The notes below the pieces were generated by a model. That model did not search any database, was not told the DNA's origin, and saw only the letters and a program-made list of their open reading frames with translations. A stretch of 64,000 bases of DNA from Carettochelys insculpta (Eukaryota; Chordata; Testudines; Carettochelyidae), in contig NC_134147.1 in NCBI RefSeq assembly GCF_033958435.1, positions 48,664,001-48,728,000 on the forward strand, read 5' to 3'. The translations under genes and the position numbers were made by a program. Shown here piece by piece: positions 44,856-56,032 of this stretch. The stretch's first letter is position 1. Every line of letters begins with the position of its first letter.

Positions 44856-45950
44856 GCTCCTGCGCCGAGGGCCAGCGGGAGCGGCCCGAGGGGTGAGGCC
44901 GCGGCGCACAAGCCCAAGGCCCGCCCGGGACAGCCCCGCCAGGCCGCCAGCAGCCCGAGCCCAGCCCGCCGCCGGACTCGGCCGTGCGTCACCGGGCAGC
45001 GCGGGGCCCCTGCTGGGGCCGGCGGCAGCAGAGGGATCCCGCGCTCGGTGCCACCGCGAGGGCTCTACGGCGTCGCTCGCCCCGGGGCTCCCCCCTGCCG
45101 CCGGCCCAGCGACGGAGCAGGGCCCACCCGTGCCGCCCCCGGAGCGCGCCGCCGGCCCAACGCCACGCACCCGCCTCGGCGCGCCGGCTTCCCGAGGGGA
45201 AACGCACCTGCCCCGCCCACAAACACCGACCAATCAGCGAGCAGCTCCTTGCAGCCAATGGCGGGCACCGAGGCAACCCGTCGCCTACGGCGTCCTAGCA
45301 AGGCCAATAAGGGTCAGGAGTGCGTTGTTCGGTGCAGGCGCTACGCTTGTCGCCGTGAGGCGGGCACAGCGCATGCGCACTGGTTCAGTGAGGCAATAGT
45401 TGTGCGTTGCCATAGGGAGCGGAGGGTGGCCCAGGGGCGGCTGTGGGCCGGCGGCGGAGCCGGCCCCGGGAGTTCACCTCTCCCCGTCCGCAGTCATGGG
45501 GCCGTGCGGTGGCGTCACCTCAGTCACGGCCTCGCCTTGCTACGGCGGCGGCAGGTTCTCCGCGGCCTTAGCCAGACAAGGCAGCAGCCGGGGCCCGCTC
45601 AGCGCCCCGCAGCCCAGGCCGCGTGCTCCGCTAGGCGCCGGTGAGCGCGGCCCGGCCCGAGGCGCGGCCCCTCGCGCCTGCTGGGGGCGGCGGAAAGGGA
45701 GAGAGCACAGGAGTGGGCCCAGCCCCGCGCGCCGCAGCTGGCGCGGGAATCAGCCTCGCCAGTTCTTCATGCGCTCCCGGGGATTCCCACCCCCGAGGGC
45801 CTGTTCCAAAGGTGCCCGCCCGGTCTCCCGTGGGGGCGGCGGACGGGGGCGAGGAGCTGCGTTTGCCAACTCGCCCGAGCGCCTCTCCCACGCTGGGCTA
45901 CGCGGGCGCGCGTGGGAAGGGAGGAAAGAACACGAGCGAGGAACGAGAGA
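44760..45950 (-). promoter_or_regulatory. RPP14: CpG-island promoter of RPP14-HTD2
   Basis: A dense CpG block begins at RPP14 exon 1 and runs about 1.1 kb upstream. There are CCAAT boxes on the plus strand at 45230-45234 (within GACCAATCAGCG, the full NF-Y form), 45255-45259 and 45304-45308. A perfect palindromic NRF1-type site, GCGCATGCGCAC, lies at 45369-45380, and a GC box, CCCCGCCCAC, at 45211-45220. No TATA box was seen. NRF1 and NF-Y sites suit housekeeping and mitochondrial genes. On the plus strand an ATG at 45496 is followed by an open frame to a GTGAGC donor at 45641, so divergent transcription is possible. Confidence 0.75.
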
Positions 45951-46096
45951 GACGTTGGAAATACGCAGTAACCATCGAGAGCAGAGAAGTCGGGCGCCCC
46001 TGTTGAGCCGGTCTCATAACGTAGGGGAGAGAGGCAGCCCCGGCCGGCTGTGTTCTAACAAAACAAACCATCCGTCACTGTACCAACTACCACCAC

Positions 46097-46145
46097 CTAT
46101 CAGCTTATGAGCTTTTATGAGGCAGACCCACTTCCTCAGACCAAG
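46097..46145 (-). mobile_element. Penelope-like 3' end fragment, antisense
   Basis: CTTATGAGCTTTTATGAGGC followed by AGACCCACTTCCTCAGACC is the antisense of the motif CTGAAGAAGTGGGTCTGTCC seen at 63713-63725. It is a truncated relic. Confidence 0.6.
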
Positions 46146-46554
46146 AATAGGATTAGACTTTCGTATGGATAACATTGTGTGCAGTTAAATGGGAGGTAGG
46201 GATGAAATATTTGCAAGAGATATAAATCTTAATTCTTCATGGCATAAACCTATCAAATAGGAAGAAAGTCCTATGTAATGGACTGGAATTCTACAGATTA
46301 TTGAATCTGGTATTGGCTACTGATGACTGACAATCCAGTTCAACCATTCTCTGTTCTTAACAAAGCCTGAAAACTTGTCCTTATTCAAGATTTACAAATT
46401 CAGGCCATGGAATGCAATAAACTGTATTCACCCATTTGGGTGATGCAGATGTGAAATCTAGCATTTTATTCAAAAATCCCAGAAGAAGACTTGCCTCAAA
46501 TGCACTCGGTTCTCGTAAACTTTATTATAGTCTGATGTATGGATTACTCCATGA

Positions 46555-46984
46555 GGCTGTGTGTACACAAAAAGAGATCTTCAAAATAGCAATGCTAATG
46601 GCCACTTTGAAGAATACTAATAAGGTGCTGAAATGCATATTCAGCACCTCATTAGCATCTCACCAGCCACAACACTTCAAAATTGCTGCTTCTTGCTCCT
46701 GCGTGGCTGGTCCAGACAGGGGTCCTTTTTGAAAGGACCAAGCCAACTTTGAATTTCCCTTCTTCCTATCAGCAGATAAGGGGATTTTGAAGTTGGCAGG
46801 GTCCTTTCGAAAAGGACCCCCCTCTGGACGAGCCACAGGGGAGCAAAAAGTGGCAATTTTGCAGTGCTGTGGCTGGCAGCATGCTAATGAGGAGCTGCAT
46901 ATGCATTTCAGTGCCTCATTAGTATTGTTCAAAATGGCCATTAGCATGGCTACTTTGAAGATTTCCCTTAGTGTAGACACAGCC
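46555..46984. mobile_element. Foldback Harbinger-type MITE, 430 bp
   Basis: The ends GGCTGTGTGTACAC and the complement of GGCTGTGTCTACAC are flanked by an exact 3-bp TGA (46552-46554 and 46985-46987). Inner arms carry AATGCTAATGGCCA-type text and its mirror. A Penelope-like element later inserted across its right end. Confidence 0.85.
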
Positions 46985-46988
46985 TGAA

Positions 46989-48482
46989 GCAGCAGATCTG
47001 ATGGCTGAGCTCTGTAACTTTATCCTCACACACAACTATTTCAGATTTAGATACCTTCAAATCAGCAGCACAGCTATGGGTACCCACATGGCCCCTCTAT
47101 ATGCCAATATTTTCATGGCTGACCTGGAACAGTGCTTCCTTAGCTCTCGTCCACTAACACCCCATCTCTACTTACGCTACATTGATGACATCTTCATCAT
47201 CTGAACCCATGGGAAGGAGACTCTGGAGGAAGTCCACCGGGACTTCAACTTTCACCCCAACATCAACCTCAGCCTGGAACAGTCCACACAGGAGATCCAC
47301 TTCCTGGACACCACGGTGCTAATACACGATGGGCACATCAATACCACCCTGTACCGTAAACCCACTGACCGCTATGCCTACCTTCATGCCTCCAGCTTCC
47401 ATCCCAGACACACCACACGTTCCATTGTCTATAGCCAAGCACTAAGATATAACCGCATTTGCTCCAACCCCTCCGACAGAGACAAACACCTACAGGATCT
47501 CTACCAAGCATTCTTGACACTGCAATGCCCACCTGAGGAAGTGAAAACACAGATCAACAGAGCCAGACGTGTGCCACGAAGCCTCCTGCTACAGGACAAG
47601 CCCAAGAGAGAAACCAACAGAACACCACTAGCCATCACCTACAGTCCTCAGCTAAAACCTCTACAGCGCATCATCGGGGATTTACAACCCATCCTGGACA
47701 ATGATCCCCCACTTTCACAGGCCTTGGGAGGCAGACCAGTCCTTGCCCACAGACAACCCGCCAACCTGAAGCAAATCCTAACCAGCAACTATACACCGGA
47801 CCACAATCACTCTAACTCAGGGACCCATCCATGCAACAAACCTCATTGCCAGCTCTGCCCACATCTCTACACCAGCAACACCATTACAGGACTTAACCAG
47901 ATGAGCCACACCATCGTGGGTTCATTCAGCTGCACATCTACCAATATAATTTATGCCATCATGTGCCAGCAATGCCCCTCTGCTATACACTCGGACAAAC
48001 TGGACAGTCTCTATGTAAAAGAATAAACGCACACAAATCAGATATTAGAAATGGCAATATACAAAAACCCGCAGGAGAGCACTTCAATCGCCTAGGCCAC
48101 ACAGTAGCAGACTTAAAAGTAGCTATCCTACAGCAAAGAAATTTCAGGACCAGACTCCAAAGAGAAATTTCTGAGCTACAATTCATCTGCAAATTCGATG
48201 CCCTCAGCTGAGGCTTAAACGAACACTGTGAATGGTTGGCTAAATACAGAAGCAGCTTCCCTTCCTTTGGTGTTCACACCTCCAGATCAACTGCTGGTAG
48301 TGAGCCTCACCCTTGCTGACTGAGCTAACCTTGTTATCCCCAGCCTTGCTCTGCCTTATTTATACCTGGCCCTGCAGATTTCCAAGACCAGCATCTGATG
48401 AAGTGAGTCTGTGCTCACGAAAGCTCATGCTCAAAACTTTTCTGTTACTCTGTAAGGTGCCACAGGACCCTTCATTGCTGTT
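46989..48482 (+). mobile_element. Penelope-like element: RT, CCHH finger and GIY-YIG, 5'-truncated
   Basis: The plus strand encodes the second half of a PLE protein. The reverse transcriptase part has TAMGTHMAPLYANIFMADLE and the catalytic LRYIDDIFII (about 47174-47203), where the next codon is TGA. The same frame goes on with LYRKPTDRYAYLHASSFHPR, then a linker CCHH motif, HPCNKPHCQLCPHL, at about 47828-47870. A frame change near 47985 leads to a GIY-YIG endonuclease end with QTGQSLCKRINAHKSDIRNG and an AGEHFNRLGHTVADLKVAIL stretch, stopping at 48211. The CCHH linker and GIY-YIG domain put it near the Neptune group. An exact 10-bp repeat ACAGCCTGAA flanks it (46979-46988 and 48483-48492). 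One stop and one frameshift make it inactive. Confidence 0.9.
48392..48433 (+). ncRNA. Hammerhead-ribozyme-like core in the PLE 3' end
   Basis: CTGATGA (48395-48401) is followed by a stem II that can pair (GTGAG...CTCAC around a TCTGTG loop, about 48403-48418), then GAAA (48419-48422), a minimal stem III (GC-TCAT-GC, 48423-48430) and TC (48431-48432), where cleavage would fall. This is the order of a type I hammerhead with a tiny stem III, as reported for Penelope-like elements. Pairing for stem I is poor in this copy, so activity is not claimed. Confidence 0.45.
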
Positions 48483-48849
48483 ACAGCCTGAAAGTGAGGT
48501 TAGCATTCAGGATGCCAGGGAGTTTCCAATGATAGGAATGGCCTAACCAGATTTAGTGGTACATCATTTGCACCTGTTGTCTTTAAATGACTCATCACTA
48601 TATAATCAGCTGTGTTAAAAGCTCCCAGTAACTTGAGCAGTACAGGCACTGAGAGCCATAACCTTTGTCCTGCATTGATTCTAAGACTACTTCGGTGCTG
48701 CAGCCCATGCTCTGGTTGCGAAGGATACCATAGAGTAACAAAGGTTAGATGTTTTAGATGTTATGTGTTCAGTGCCATGGATCATTTCGTAATACTTTGG
48801 CACTTTAGCTGTCATCCCTGTCAGATTCTCAGACATTCTCAGCTGTCTG

Positions 48850-49765
48850 TTTGAAAGGCCATGTGCTCAGAACAGCAGTTGGAAGCTGAGAGTCATAATT
48901 GGGATTGAAATCTCAAACTCTTTGTCATTGGTTGAGCTGGAGCCAGAGAGTGGGGCTATCAGGAAGGCCAAAACTTTATAAACCCTGCTAGATAGCAACC
49001 AGGGAGCTTGTGAACAGGAGGGAGTTTTCAGAGGGTAGTTGAGGGCATCATCTCCTTGTGATATATAACGTATGTTGGGGGTATAGCTCAGTGGATTGAG
49101 TATTGGCCTCCTACACCCAGAGTTGTGAGCTCAGTCCTTGAGGATACCATTTAGGGATTGGGGCAAATAGATGTCAGGGATGGTGCTTGGCCCTGCCAAG
49201 AGAGCAGGGCACTGGACTAGATGACCCCGAGGTCCCTTCCAGTTCTAGAGGTGCATCTCCAATTATGCATTATTGTAAACATGTATATCCCAAGCCTTTA
49301 AATAAACAATCCCATTTATATTCGGATTATTCAATAGAGGAAATGCAGGCAGAAGCCCAGCAGCAGAGTAGAGGCTATCCTGTTTATTGCAGAGTATAAC
49401 ATGCACACCTGCCCTGTGGGCAGGTGACGTGCACTCATTGCAAGAAGCTCCTGACCCTCAGAGACCAAGTTCAGGCTGTGGAGGCTAGAGTGGCTGAACT
49501 AGAGGAGCTCAGGGAGGCAGGGAAATATACAGACAAGGCTTTCCAGGACATTGTAGTATTGTCCCACCTCCAGTCTGAGACCCCTAATGCTCCTGAGGAG
49601 GATAAAGGCTCAGGGGAAGAGAGCAGCCATTGGAAGCTCAGGGAAACCATCTCAGAGCTGGGACTCTCCTTCCAAAGGATGTTACAGTCTCCTCTTGCAC
49701 TGAGGATACATCTCCAGGGGAGGGAACACCAGTTGTTAGGAAAAGACAGGTAGTTTCACCTTCGT
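48850..49765 (+). mobile_element. CR1 LINE 5' end with ORF1 fragment
   Basis: The stretch at 48850-49070 (ACTTTATAAACCCTGCTAG, then TTGTGAACAGGAGGGAGTTT) looks like a CR1 5' UTR. After a SINE insertion, an ORF1-like frame follows at 49424-49753: a CTHCKKL motif, then a coiled-coil-like LRDQVQAVEARVAELEELR. It stops after 109 codons. The rest of the element is absent. Confidence 0.65.
49072..49250 (+). mobile_element. tRNA-derived SINE with CR1-like tail
   Basis: The left part looks like a decayed tRNA gene, with an A box TAGCTCAGTGG (49084-49094) and a B-box-like GTTGTGAGCTC (49122-49132). The right part ends in GGTCCCTTCCAGTTCTAGAG, like a CR1/L2-type tail. This build is that of the tortoise Cry-type pol III SINEs. 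It interrupts the CR1 5' end. It is not a functional tRNA gene. Confidence 0.8.
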
Positions 49766-50263
49766 GTGTGAGCCACAATGCATGGCAGCGAACATCAGAA
49801 ACTTCTCACCTTCACACTAGTGTTGTTTTCCTTCAGAACTGGTTTTAAGACAATCTATGTTCTGCACAGTGCTCAAATGAGAAGTTAGAAAACCAATCAA
49901 ACCATTTTACTATGTAGTGTGGTAAGAAGAGCAAAGGAGTTGGTTTTATTGATATATTTTAGAAACTGTGCATGTGTCTGTGCACCAGTGTTTGAGAACT
50001 CCTTTTAAACTGTAAGCCAGGGTATGCAGTTTTCTCCTGGTAGAACTGAAAGCAAAGTCAGGGTTGGTTGTGCCAGGAGAATGGAATGTGCCTGGAAGTC
50101 AGATGTTTCTTATTGAATGGAAAGGGAAGGGTCTGGTATTAGGGACAGTTGGATTGCCGAATGACCGCAGGAGGACAAGGGGTGAGAGATGGGGACTGGG
50201 AAACTTATGCTCCCATTGGGCCAGCAGGCAGCAGTGGTAGAGAAAGGCACAGCTGTCTACTAT

Positions 50264-50475
50264 ATCGGGGGTCGTAAACCCCTGCACCCGTGCCAAGAGT
50301 GGCAGGTGAGCCAGTTTTCATCGGCATGCAGGACTCAAAGCCAGGCTGCCTGTGGATTAACAGAAGACCAGCTAATGCTTCCAACCACCACCTAAATAAA
50401 TAAAGATGCTTTACCATTTATGAATGAAGATGTTGTAAGTAGGACTATTAGTAACTTTAAGAAGTCACTACACAG
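50264..50475 (-). mobile_element. hAT-type element copy, antisense
   Basis: CGGGGGTCGTAAACCCCTGC on the left and inner text such as CATCGGCATGCAGG and CCAACCACCACCTAAA are the reverse complement of the element at 62160-62475. The right end is not clear. Confidence 0.6.
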
Positions 50476-53400
50476 AGGTCAAAAGGTCAAATTTCAGCAC
50501 ACACACACCCCCACCACCCCCGGGAAAGGTGGCAAACCCCATACCACATATTTCAGAAAGTTTGTGTAGTTATCCCCTCACCTGGGAACATGCACCCCTC
50601 CCCTGGCTGTACATGCTGCAGCTCTCACCACAGCCGCTTCCAGCCAGGTAAGAAGAGGGCTGACGTAGTTCTCTCGCCCTGAGGCAGACTGCTTACTGAA
50701 CCCCTCATCCCCAACCCCACCCCACAGCAGTCAAATAAAGAAAAGCAAAACTTATTTAAGGACACAATACCAGATAAATCTTCTAGTATACACATAAAAG
50801 CGTAATCTTAGTTCTTCCATAGGGTTGTCTTACCAAATAGCAAAATTCTATGGGCAGGGAATTTTATGACTAGTTTTACCATGTCAGGGAGAGGATACCA
50901 TTTTCAGCAGAACACTGTGAATACTAACCACGGTATCACCAATATTCCTCCAAGTAATTTAGCTTCCTCCTTTGGCACTAGACAAACAGCCTCTTCATTA
51001 CATAAATGCTGTGGGAGGCATCTGGAATGAGTTAATAAAACACACACACAGGATTGTACCAGGAGGGCTGGACACGACATGTCAGCATTTTATTAACCAA
51101 AAGTGAAGCTGAACCCCAGAATGGTATTTCTTTAAAACCATAAGCTTGTATGGCAGGTATTTTTCTCACTGTCAACCCTATAGTGCAAGAATTGATCTCT
51201 CTGCAGTCATTCATCCCTTGAGAATCAAATGCTAGTTGTAAAGTGAGTTAAAATATGGGTCTCCCACTGAATCAATAAAAAACATTTAACTCTATGCGAC
51301 AGACCAATTTGCAGTACTGACATGGAATTCTCCCAGATGAAAGACCTTTAAAGCACTTGGAGCCTTGAGGTAGCATTTTTATGCAGAATTTAATAATTTG
51401 TTGAGTGGAGGAAAATATTGGTAGCATATCTTTAGCTCCAGCCAGGCCAAGTGGATTTCAGTAATTCTTTTATGAGGTTAGTGGCTTTCTTTTGCATCTT
51501 TAAATACTGATGTAATGCTATAGCCTGTAAAGAGAGAAACCACAAGGAAGGCCTCTAGAAATCAGATGGTTGAAATGACTGAAAACAGAAACAATAACAA
51601 CAAAAAGTAACTGGTGTGGAAAAACCCCCAAAAATTTGTATTTTGGCAAGACTGGTTTACAAATACATGTCAAGAACCAGAGTCCCAACATTAGCTAACT
51701 GAAAAAGAAAGAGGATGGAAGGAGACATTCAAAGGGATTCCCCTCCCCCCCAGCCCGGGTGCAATACTGCACTTTGTTGTTTGTTTTTTTTTTTTTCTTT
51801 AAAAAGAAACAGCTTTGCTGTGACGTTAAACAGAAATGCCAGGACACTTGACCACTGAAAGCTCCTCTCACTGACTTCACAACAATCACAAGCAGAGAAT
51901 TGGAAATAAGACAGATACATCTCTAAATCTCAAGTACCCCATCCTCTTACCCACTTTGCTGCTGAGTTCTCTTATTAAACTAGCGCTCTCTCCACTAACA
52001 AATGCTGAGAATCCATGGCAGATTTACTGAACACACAGCAATACCTGCAGAGAAACTCACACTCCATTAGAGGCATTAAAACAAAAGTGATAAAAAGTCA
52101 GTGACTGAAGTAAGACGGATGTTGTGTTACAGCCAAATCACTTTTATTAGCCAATGTCTCAAAGCCAGGTCTGTCTCGCTACTTTCAAGCATTCTGATTT
52201 TGTCCTTTATTTATACTGTGGCTGGCTAGTCAAGGGTATAGTGAGCAACACTCCATGGGACACCTCTCCTTATCTTCCTGGCCCCAAGCCCCAAAACACT
52301 ACAAAGCAAATTGGTTAAAATAAACCAGACCAGCCAGGCAAATCCCAAATTATGCACTTTAAACTGATGACCCCCGCACCATCTGCCCTTAGAGGTTCAC
52401 GCCTCTCTTCAAAGTTAAATTGCTCACTTGCATTATACTATAAAGCCCCATTGAACAATGGGTGCGATGTGCTGTGTGATAATGACACTATACTTTGTGC
52501 AGGGAGCAGAGAGATGGGCAAAATTTTGCAAGTCTGTTTTTCCTCTTGTGGGACCTTTAAATTTCTGAGTCCATGGCCTCCTGTTCCCTGCATCTATCTA
52601 ATCCTGTCTCAGTTTCCTTCCTCTACCTTCCACATCTATTACAGTCACTCCATGCAGAATTTCCTTAAGACCCTAAGGGGTACCCAGTAGACTTTGCTGT
52701 CTTTTGGTCAAAAGATTCAGCAAAGTTTACAAGGTTTGCATATTTTGAGGCACAGAGTCCTACACTGCAGGGAACAATGTTGTACGTCTAGTCCAAAAGG
52801 CTGCAGTCCAGTGAATACAAGACAGGAACATTTGAGGAAGTGTTCATATGGGAAGTACAAAGCTGGTTCAGGATATTTATTCAGAGATATCTTCTAATTC
52901 ACGTGACAGCTTAAACTGTACCAAAAAGCCCAAAACAAACAAAACAAAGAAAAAACCCAAACAAAAACAAAAAAAAACCCCACCTCAGATGGGTTTGGAG
53001 ACCAGCTTGTGTCTGGATTGCCTGGGAAATCCAAAACTGGCCTGGCTTGGGAGCCTAACTCTCCTTTTAAATCCTAATCTCTCAAGTACCAGCATTAGGA
53101 CCTTCGAATTATACATATATTTTTTAAATTCTACAATTAAAAAGAATGACTTGAGTGTCTTTGGTGTTAAACCTCAAAAGTAAGAATGAAATTCCAGTTC
53201 CTGCTGGTTTTTTGGCCTTTCAAAACTGAACTTTTATAGTAAAATAGGGAAAACACATTGTGCTAAGAATCAAGTCAGTAAAAGAAGAGCAACTAGATAA
53301 CAGCATCAGGGCTGGCACACTGTGTTCAGTGGTATTCCTTACAAACCAGTCCATCATCTGAAAGTGTGATGCAATTTACCATTGCCAGAAAACATCAATA

Positions 53401-54914
53401 CAGATTCAACCTGATATGAATCTCACTTTACAGAGCAGTGCAAAAGTGAGGGTTTGCACCAGGCTGGGAAAATATTACAGTCTAGAAGCCAACTCAGTTT
53501 TGTAGCTGTGCACTTTCCACTTGGCAGAGGGAATTTCTAGAATGCTAACAAGCAGGAACTCAGAACTGTAGTATTTTCTCTCCCGTTGCTCACGTGTCAT
53601 AAAATTTAAATAGCAGGCTTGATTCTACCCATCAATCTGCAATTAAAACTTCATCTCAGAAACACATGGGTAAGTTTCTTATAAATTTAGAAAACTGAAA
53701 ATTGAAAGGGAACCACTAGACTTAATGGCTACAAATTCAATGCATTTTCTTTATATATTTTATTTTATATCATAAAAAGGGTCCCCCTCTTAAAGTCTGA
53801 GTCTCATTTAGATAGTACTCTGATAAAATCTCAGCAGGATGTGCCTTCAATAGATCTACAGAAATAGAAATCTCCCTAATAAATGCTGCAGATTTAACAG
53901 ATAAATATCTAACTGAATTATTACCAAAAGAAAAGACCACTCCAAACATACCAACTGCCTAGTTAGCAAAGGCATTTGCTTCATGAATTCAAATGTTGCT
54001 AATTTTTAAATGATTTAACATTGGACTTGGCATTTGGAAGTGTCTAATCAAGTTACAAAATATTGGAATTGAGGGGAGCTGCTTGAGTACATAAATATTG
54101 TTTGCATTACAAAAAATTCACCTCCTTAAAAAGAGTTTTAAAACTGATCTAGCCAACAGCAACGGCCTGCGAAATCTAACAGTATAAATGGTGTTAAAGC
54201 AGGAGAGAATCATGTGCTGCAACATCTTAGTAAAATCCGCCCAGTTTAAGAAACGGAGAGCAAGTTTATGGGGATAATATAACTATGGCACCTTCAGGCT
54301 GCTGGAGCAGTTGGACCACTATCAAACTCTCTGCATAGGTTTGGTAGGACAAAACAATTCTTTTTGCTGCTCAGAAAATGTTCAGAGGTCATTCTTCATT
54401 TTCCACATTTCAGTATGGAGCAGCTGTTTCTTGTGCCCCCAGCTTTGTTCAGTTTTATTACACAACTGCAGTACCTGCAGCTTTCAGCAGATGGCAGGAA
54501 CACCTCAGTGCCAACTTATTCAATGCCTCTGATAATTTCAAGTCCCCTTGATATATTTGACAGCAAACCCAAATGCTACAGTTATGGTTTTTGACATTGT
54601 CAAGGATGCATCAAAGGAAGATATTAAGAGACTGTAAGGAGAAGGCTGCTCCCTGGAGGAAGATCAGCAGCCTGCCATTAAAGATCTGCTCTGAAGACTT
54701 ACCACAACAATAACATGAAAAAGAAAAAGAAGGTTCTGTATCTTTTACACTTTGGGTTTCACATTAGGCACTTAAATTGTTGGAGAGACATGCCATTCTG
54801 AGCCAAACAAGTGAGGGAAGGGTTAGAATCATCTTTAAGCTAAGCCTAATAATGACATATCAGCAGCAAAGTGGAGGCATGGAGTGAACCTCTCCCCATC
54901 CATCTGTGCTGAGA

Positions 54915-54920
54915 TTTATT
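54915..54920 (-). terminator. PRKAR2A: Candidate poly(A) signal of PRKAR2A
   Basis: An AATAAA on the minus strand lies about 130 bases after the PRKAR2A stop. Long alternative 3' UTRs are common for this gene, so it may not be the main site. Confidence 0.35.
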
Positions 54921-55052
54921 TATGGTTTCTAAAATGCCCAAGAAGACAGCAGCAGTAACTGTTCTGTAGTGTCCATTTTTCCTTATGTGTTGTGGTGCTG
55001 ATAGGAGGCTCTTCTGTGTCTTGAACTGAGAAGGCACTAAGGTACCCTGTGC

Positions 55053-55186
55053 CTAATTCCCTGGATCAAACAGGTCCATGCTTGAACCAAACATTGCCAC
55101 CAGCTGCTCCTCATAATGTGTTATATTCCTCTTCATAATGTCCATGCAGGGGCCAAGCAGCCTCTCGAACGCTTGCACATCCATGA
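55053..55186 (-). CDS. PRKAR2A: PRKAR2A last coding exon
   Basis: The acceptor TTTCTGTATAG is followed by 134 bases that complete a split Val codon and encode [20 protein letters not shown], then [20 protein letters not shown] and PGN before a TAG at 55055-55053. The end of the second cyclic-nucleotide-binding domain is shared by both type II subunits, but the [20 protein letters not shown] tail is of the RII-alpha kind rather than RII-beta. The last few residues differ from mammals. Confidence 0.95.
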
Positions 55187-55893
55187 CTATACAGAAACAA
55201 ACAGAAGAGGGAAAACAAATAAAGAGCCACCCTCCAAAATAAATCAATAATCCAATCCCAATTACTTTGTAAATTCATGTAACTTATGTCCAGCCATTAT
55301 GGTGCTGATGTTTCAGTGGTAGCCACACCCTCGCAAGTCAAACTTCTGGTTTTACAAAGGTGTCATGCTGAGCCATCAGACTAATAAAAATAGCTATCAG
55401 ATCCCGGGATAAATCCAGAAACCAAATGAAAAAATATATGGCTGCAACACAAGCATGACTGAAAAATATGAATGCCATGTGTAACGAACATCTTTAAAGG
55501 GAAGGAACTCAAGCTGAATGGAGGTCGTGCTTTTATGCTACCTGCTGCAGATACACACTTGATTGTTTATAATCAAGTTATAAGTCAAGTTTCCTGTTGT
55601 GGAAAGATGAAGGCCAGACACATAGCGGAAGTAAAGTACTTAGTCTCCAATCAAAAGAGAGATGGTAGAGAAGCAAGATGAAGGAAATTATGTTTCTCAG
55701 ATTGAAAGGCTGAAGGTCCCTTACAGACTAAACCTTTGGCCTTGACTAAAGAATAGGCAATCCAGCTTGGATGCCAGTCAAGCTCTACACGGCTGTACAA
55801 CTGAATGGAATAGCGCAGATGACATGAAGTGACTGGGCACTGACTAAAGGCATCTACTGCACAGATATACCTAGCAGCACCAAGTACCCTTAC

Positions 55894-56032
55894 CTAAACA
55901 CTTGACGTCCCCAACAGCGTAGGCAGAGGCTGCTCTGGGTTTGTTGGTAACAAGTGCAAGCTCTCCAAAATACTGTCCTTTGTGACATCGAGCAATCTCC
56001 ACTTCCTGGTTAGCATCCTTACTTGTCATAGT
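55894..56032 (-). CDS. PRKAR2A: PRKAR2A penultimate coding exon
   Basis: Between the acceptor CTGGCACAG and the donor GTAAGG, 139 bases encode [19 protein letters not shown], then [20 protein letters not shown] and VGDVKCL plus one base. It carries the phosphate-binding cassette of cAMP site B: the Glu of FGELAL and the Arg of PRAAS are the residues that hold the ribose and phosphate of cAMP, and both are present. Phase agrees with both neighbours. Confidence 0.96.

Larger units (their letters stand above)
36840..45000 (-). other. RPP14: RPP14-HTD2 two-cistron transcription unit
   Basis: The unit runs from the CpG-island promoter at the right to the HTD2 3' end. Five RPP14 coding exons are separated by introns of 92, 1359, 4831 and 738 bases, going leftward. 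The introns hold a MITE (39976-40369), a GC-rich TIR element (40598-41498), two CR1 pieces (41845-43005) and old relics. The stretches 38320-39970, 41500-41840 and 43490-44570 show no gene; around 39380-39530 and 39840-39910 a phrase like GTGCTTAAGTGCTTTGCTGG marks an old interspersed repeat. Confidence 0.88.
46000..54900. other. Intergenic region between RPP14 and the PRKAR2A 3' end
   Basis: No host gene was recognised. Apart from the elements listed separately, the stretches 46150-46550, 48500-48840, 49765-50260 and 50480-54850 hold nothing that I can assign. An A-rich stretch lies at 52920-52985, and a T run with A/T-rich sequence at 51781-51805. The PRKAR2A 3' UTR may extend into the right end of this interval. 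Confidence 0.5.

Noticed and set aside
45400..46110. 236-codon plus-strand frame in the RPP14 CpG island
   Set aside because: GC-rich composition keeps many frames open here. I recognise no domain; only a possible divergent first exon up to 45640 is kept as a finding.
49072..49150. tRNA gene
   Set aside because: A and B boxes are present, but the cloverleaf is decayed and a CR1-like tail follows, so it is a SINE.
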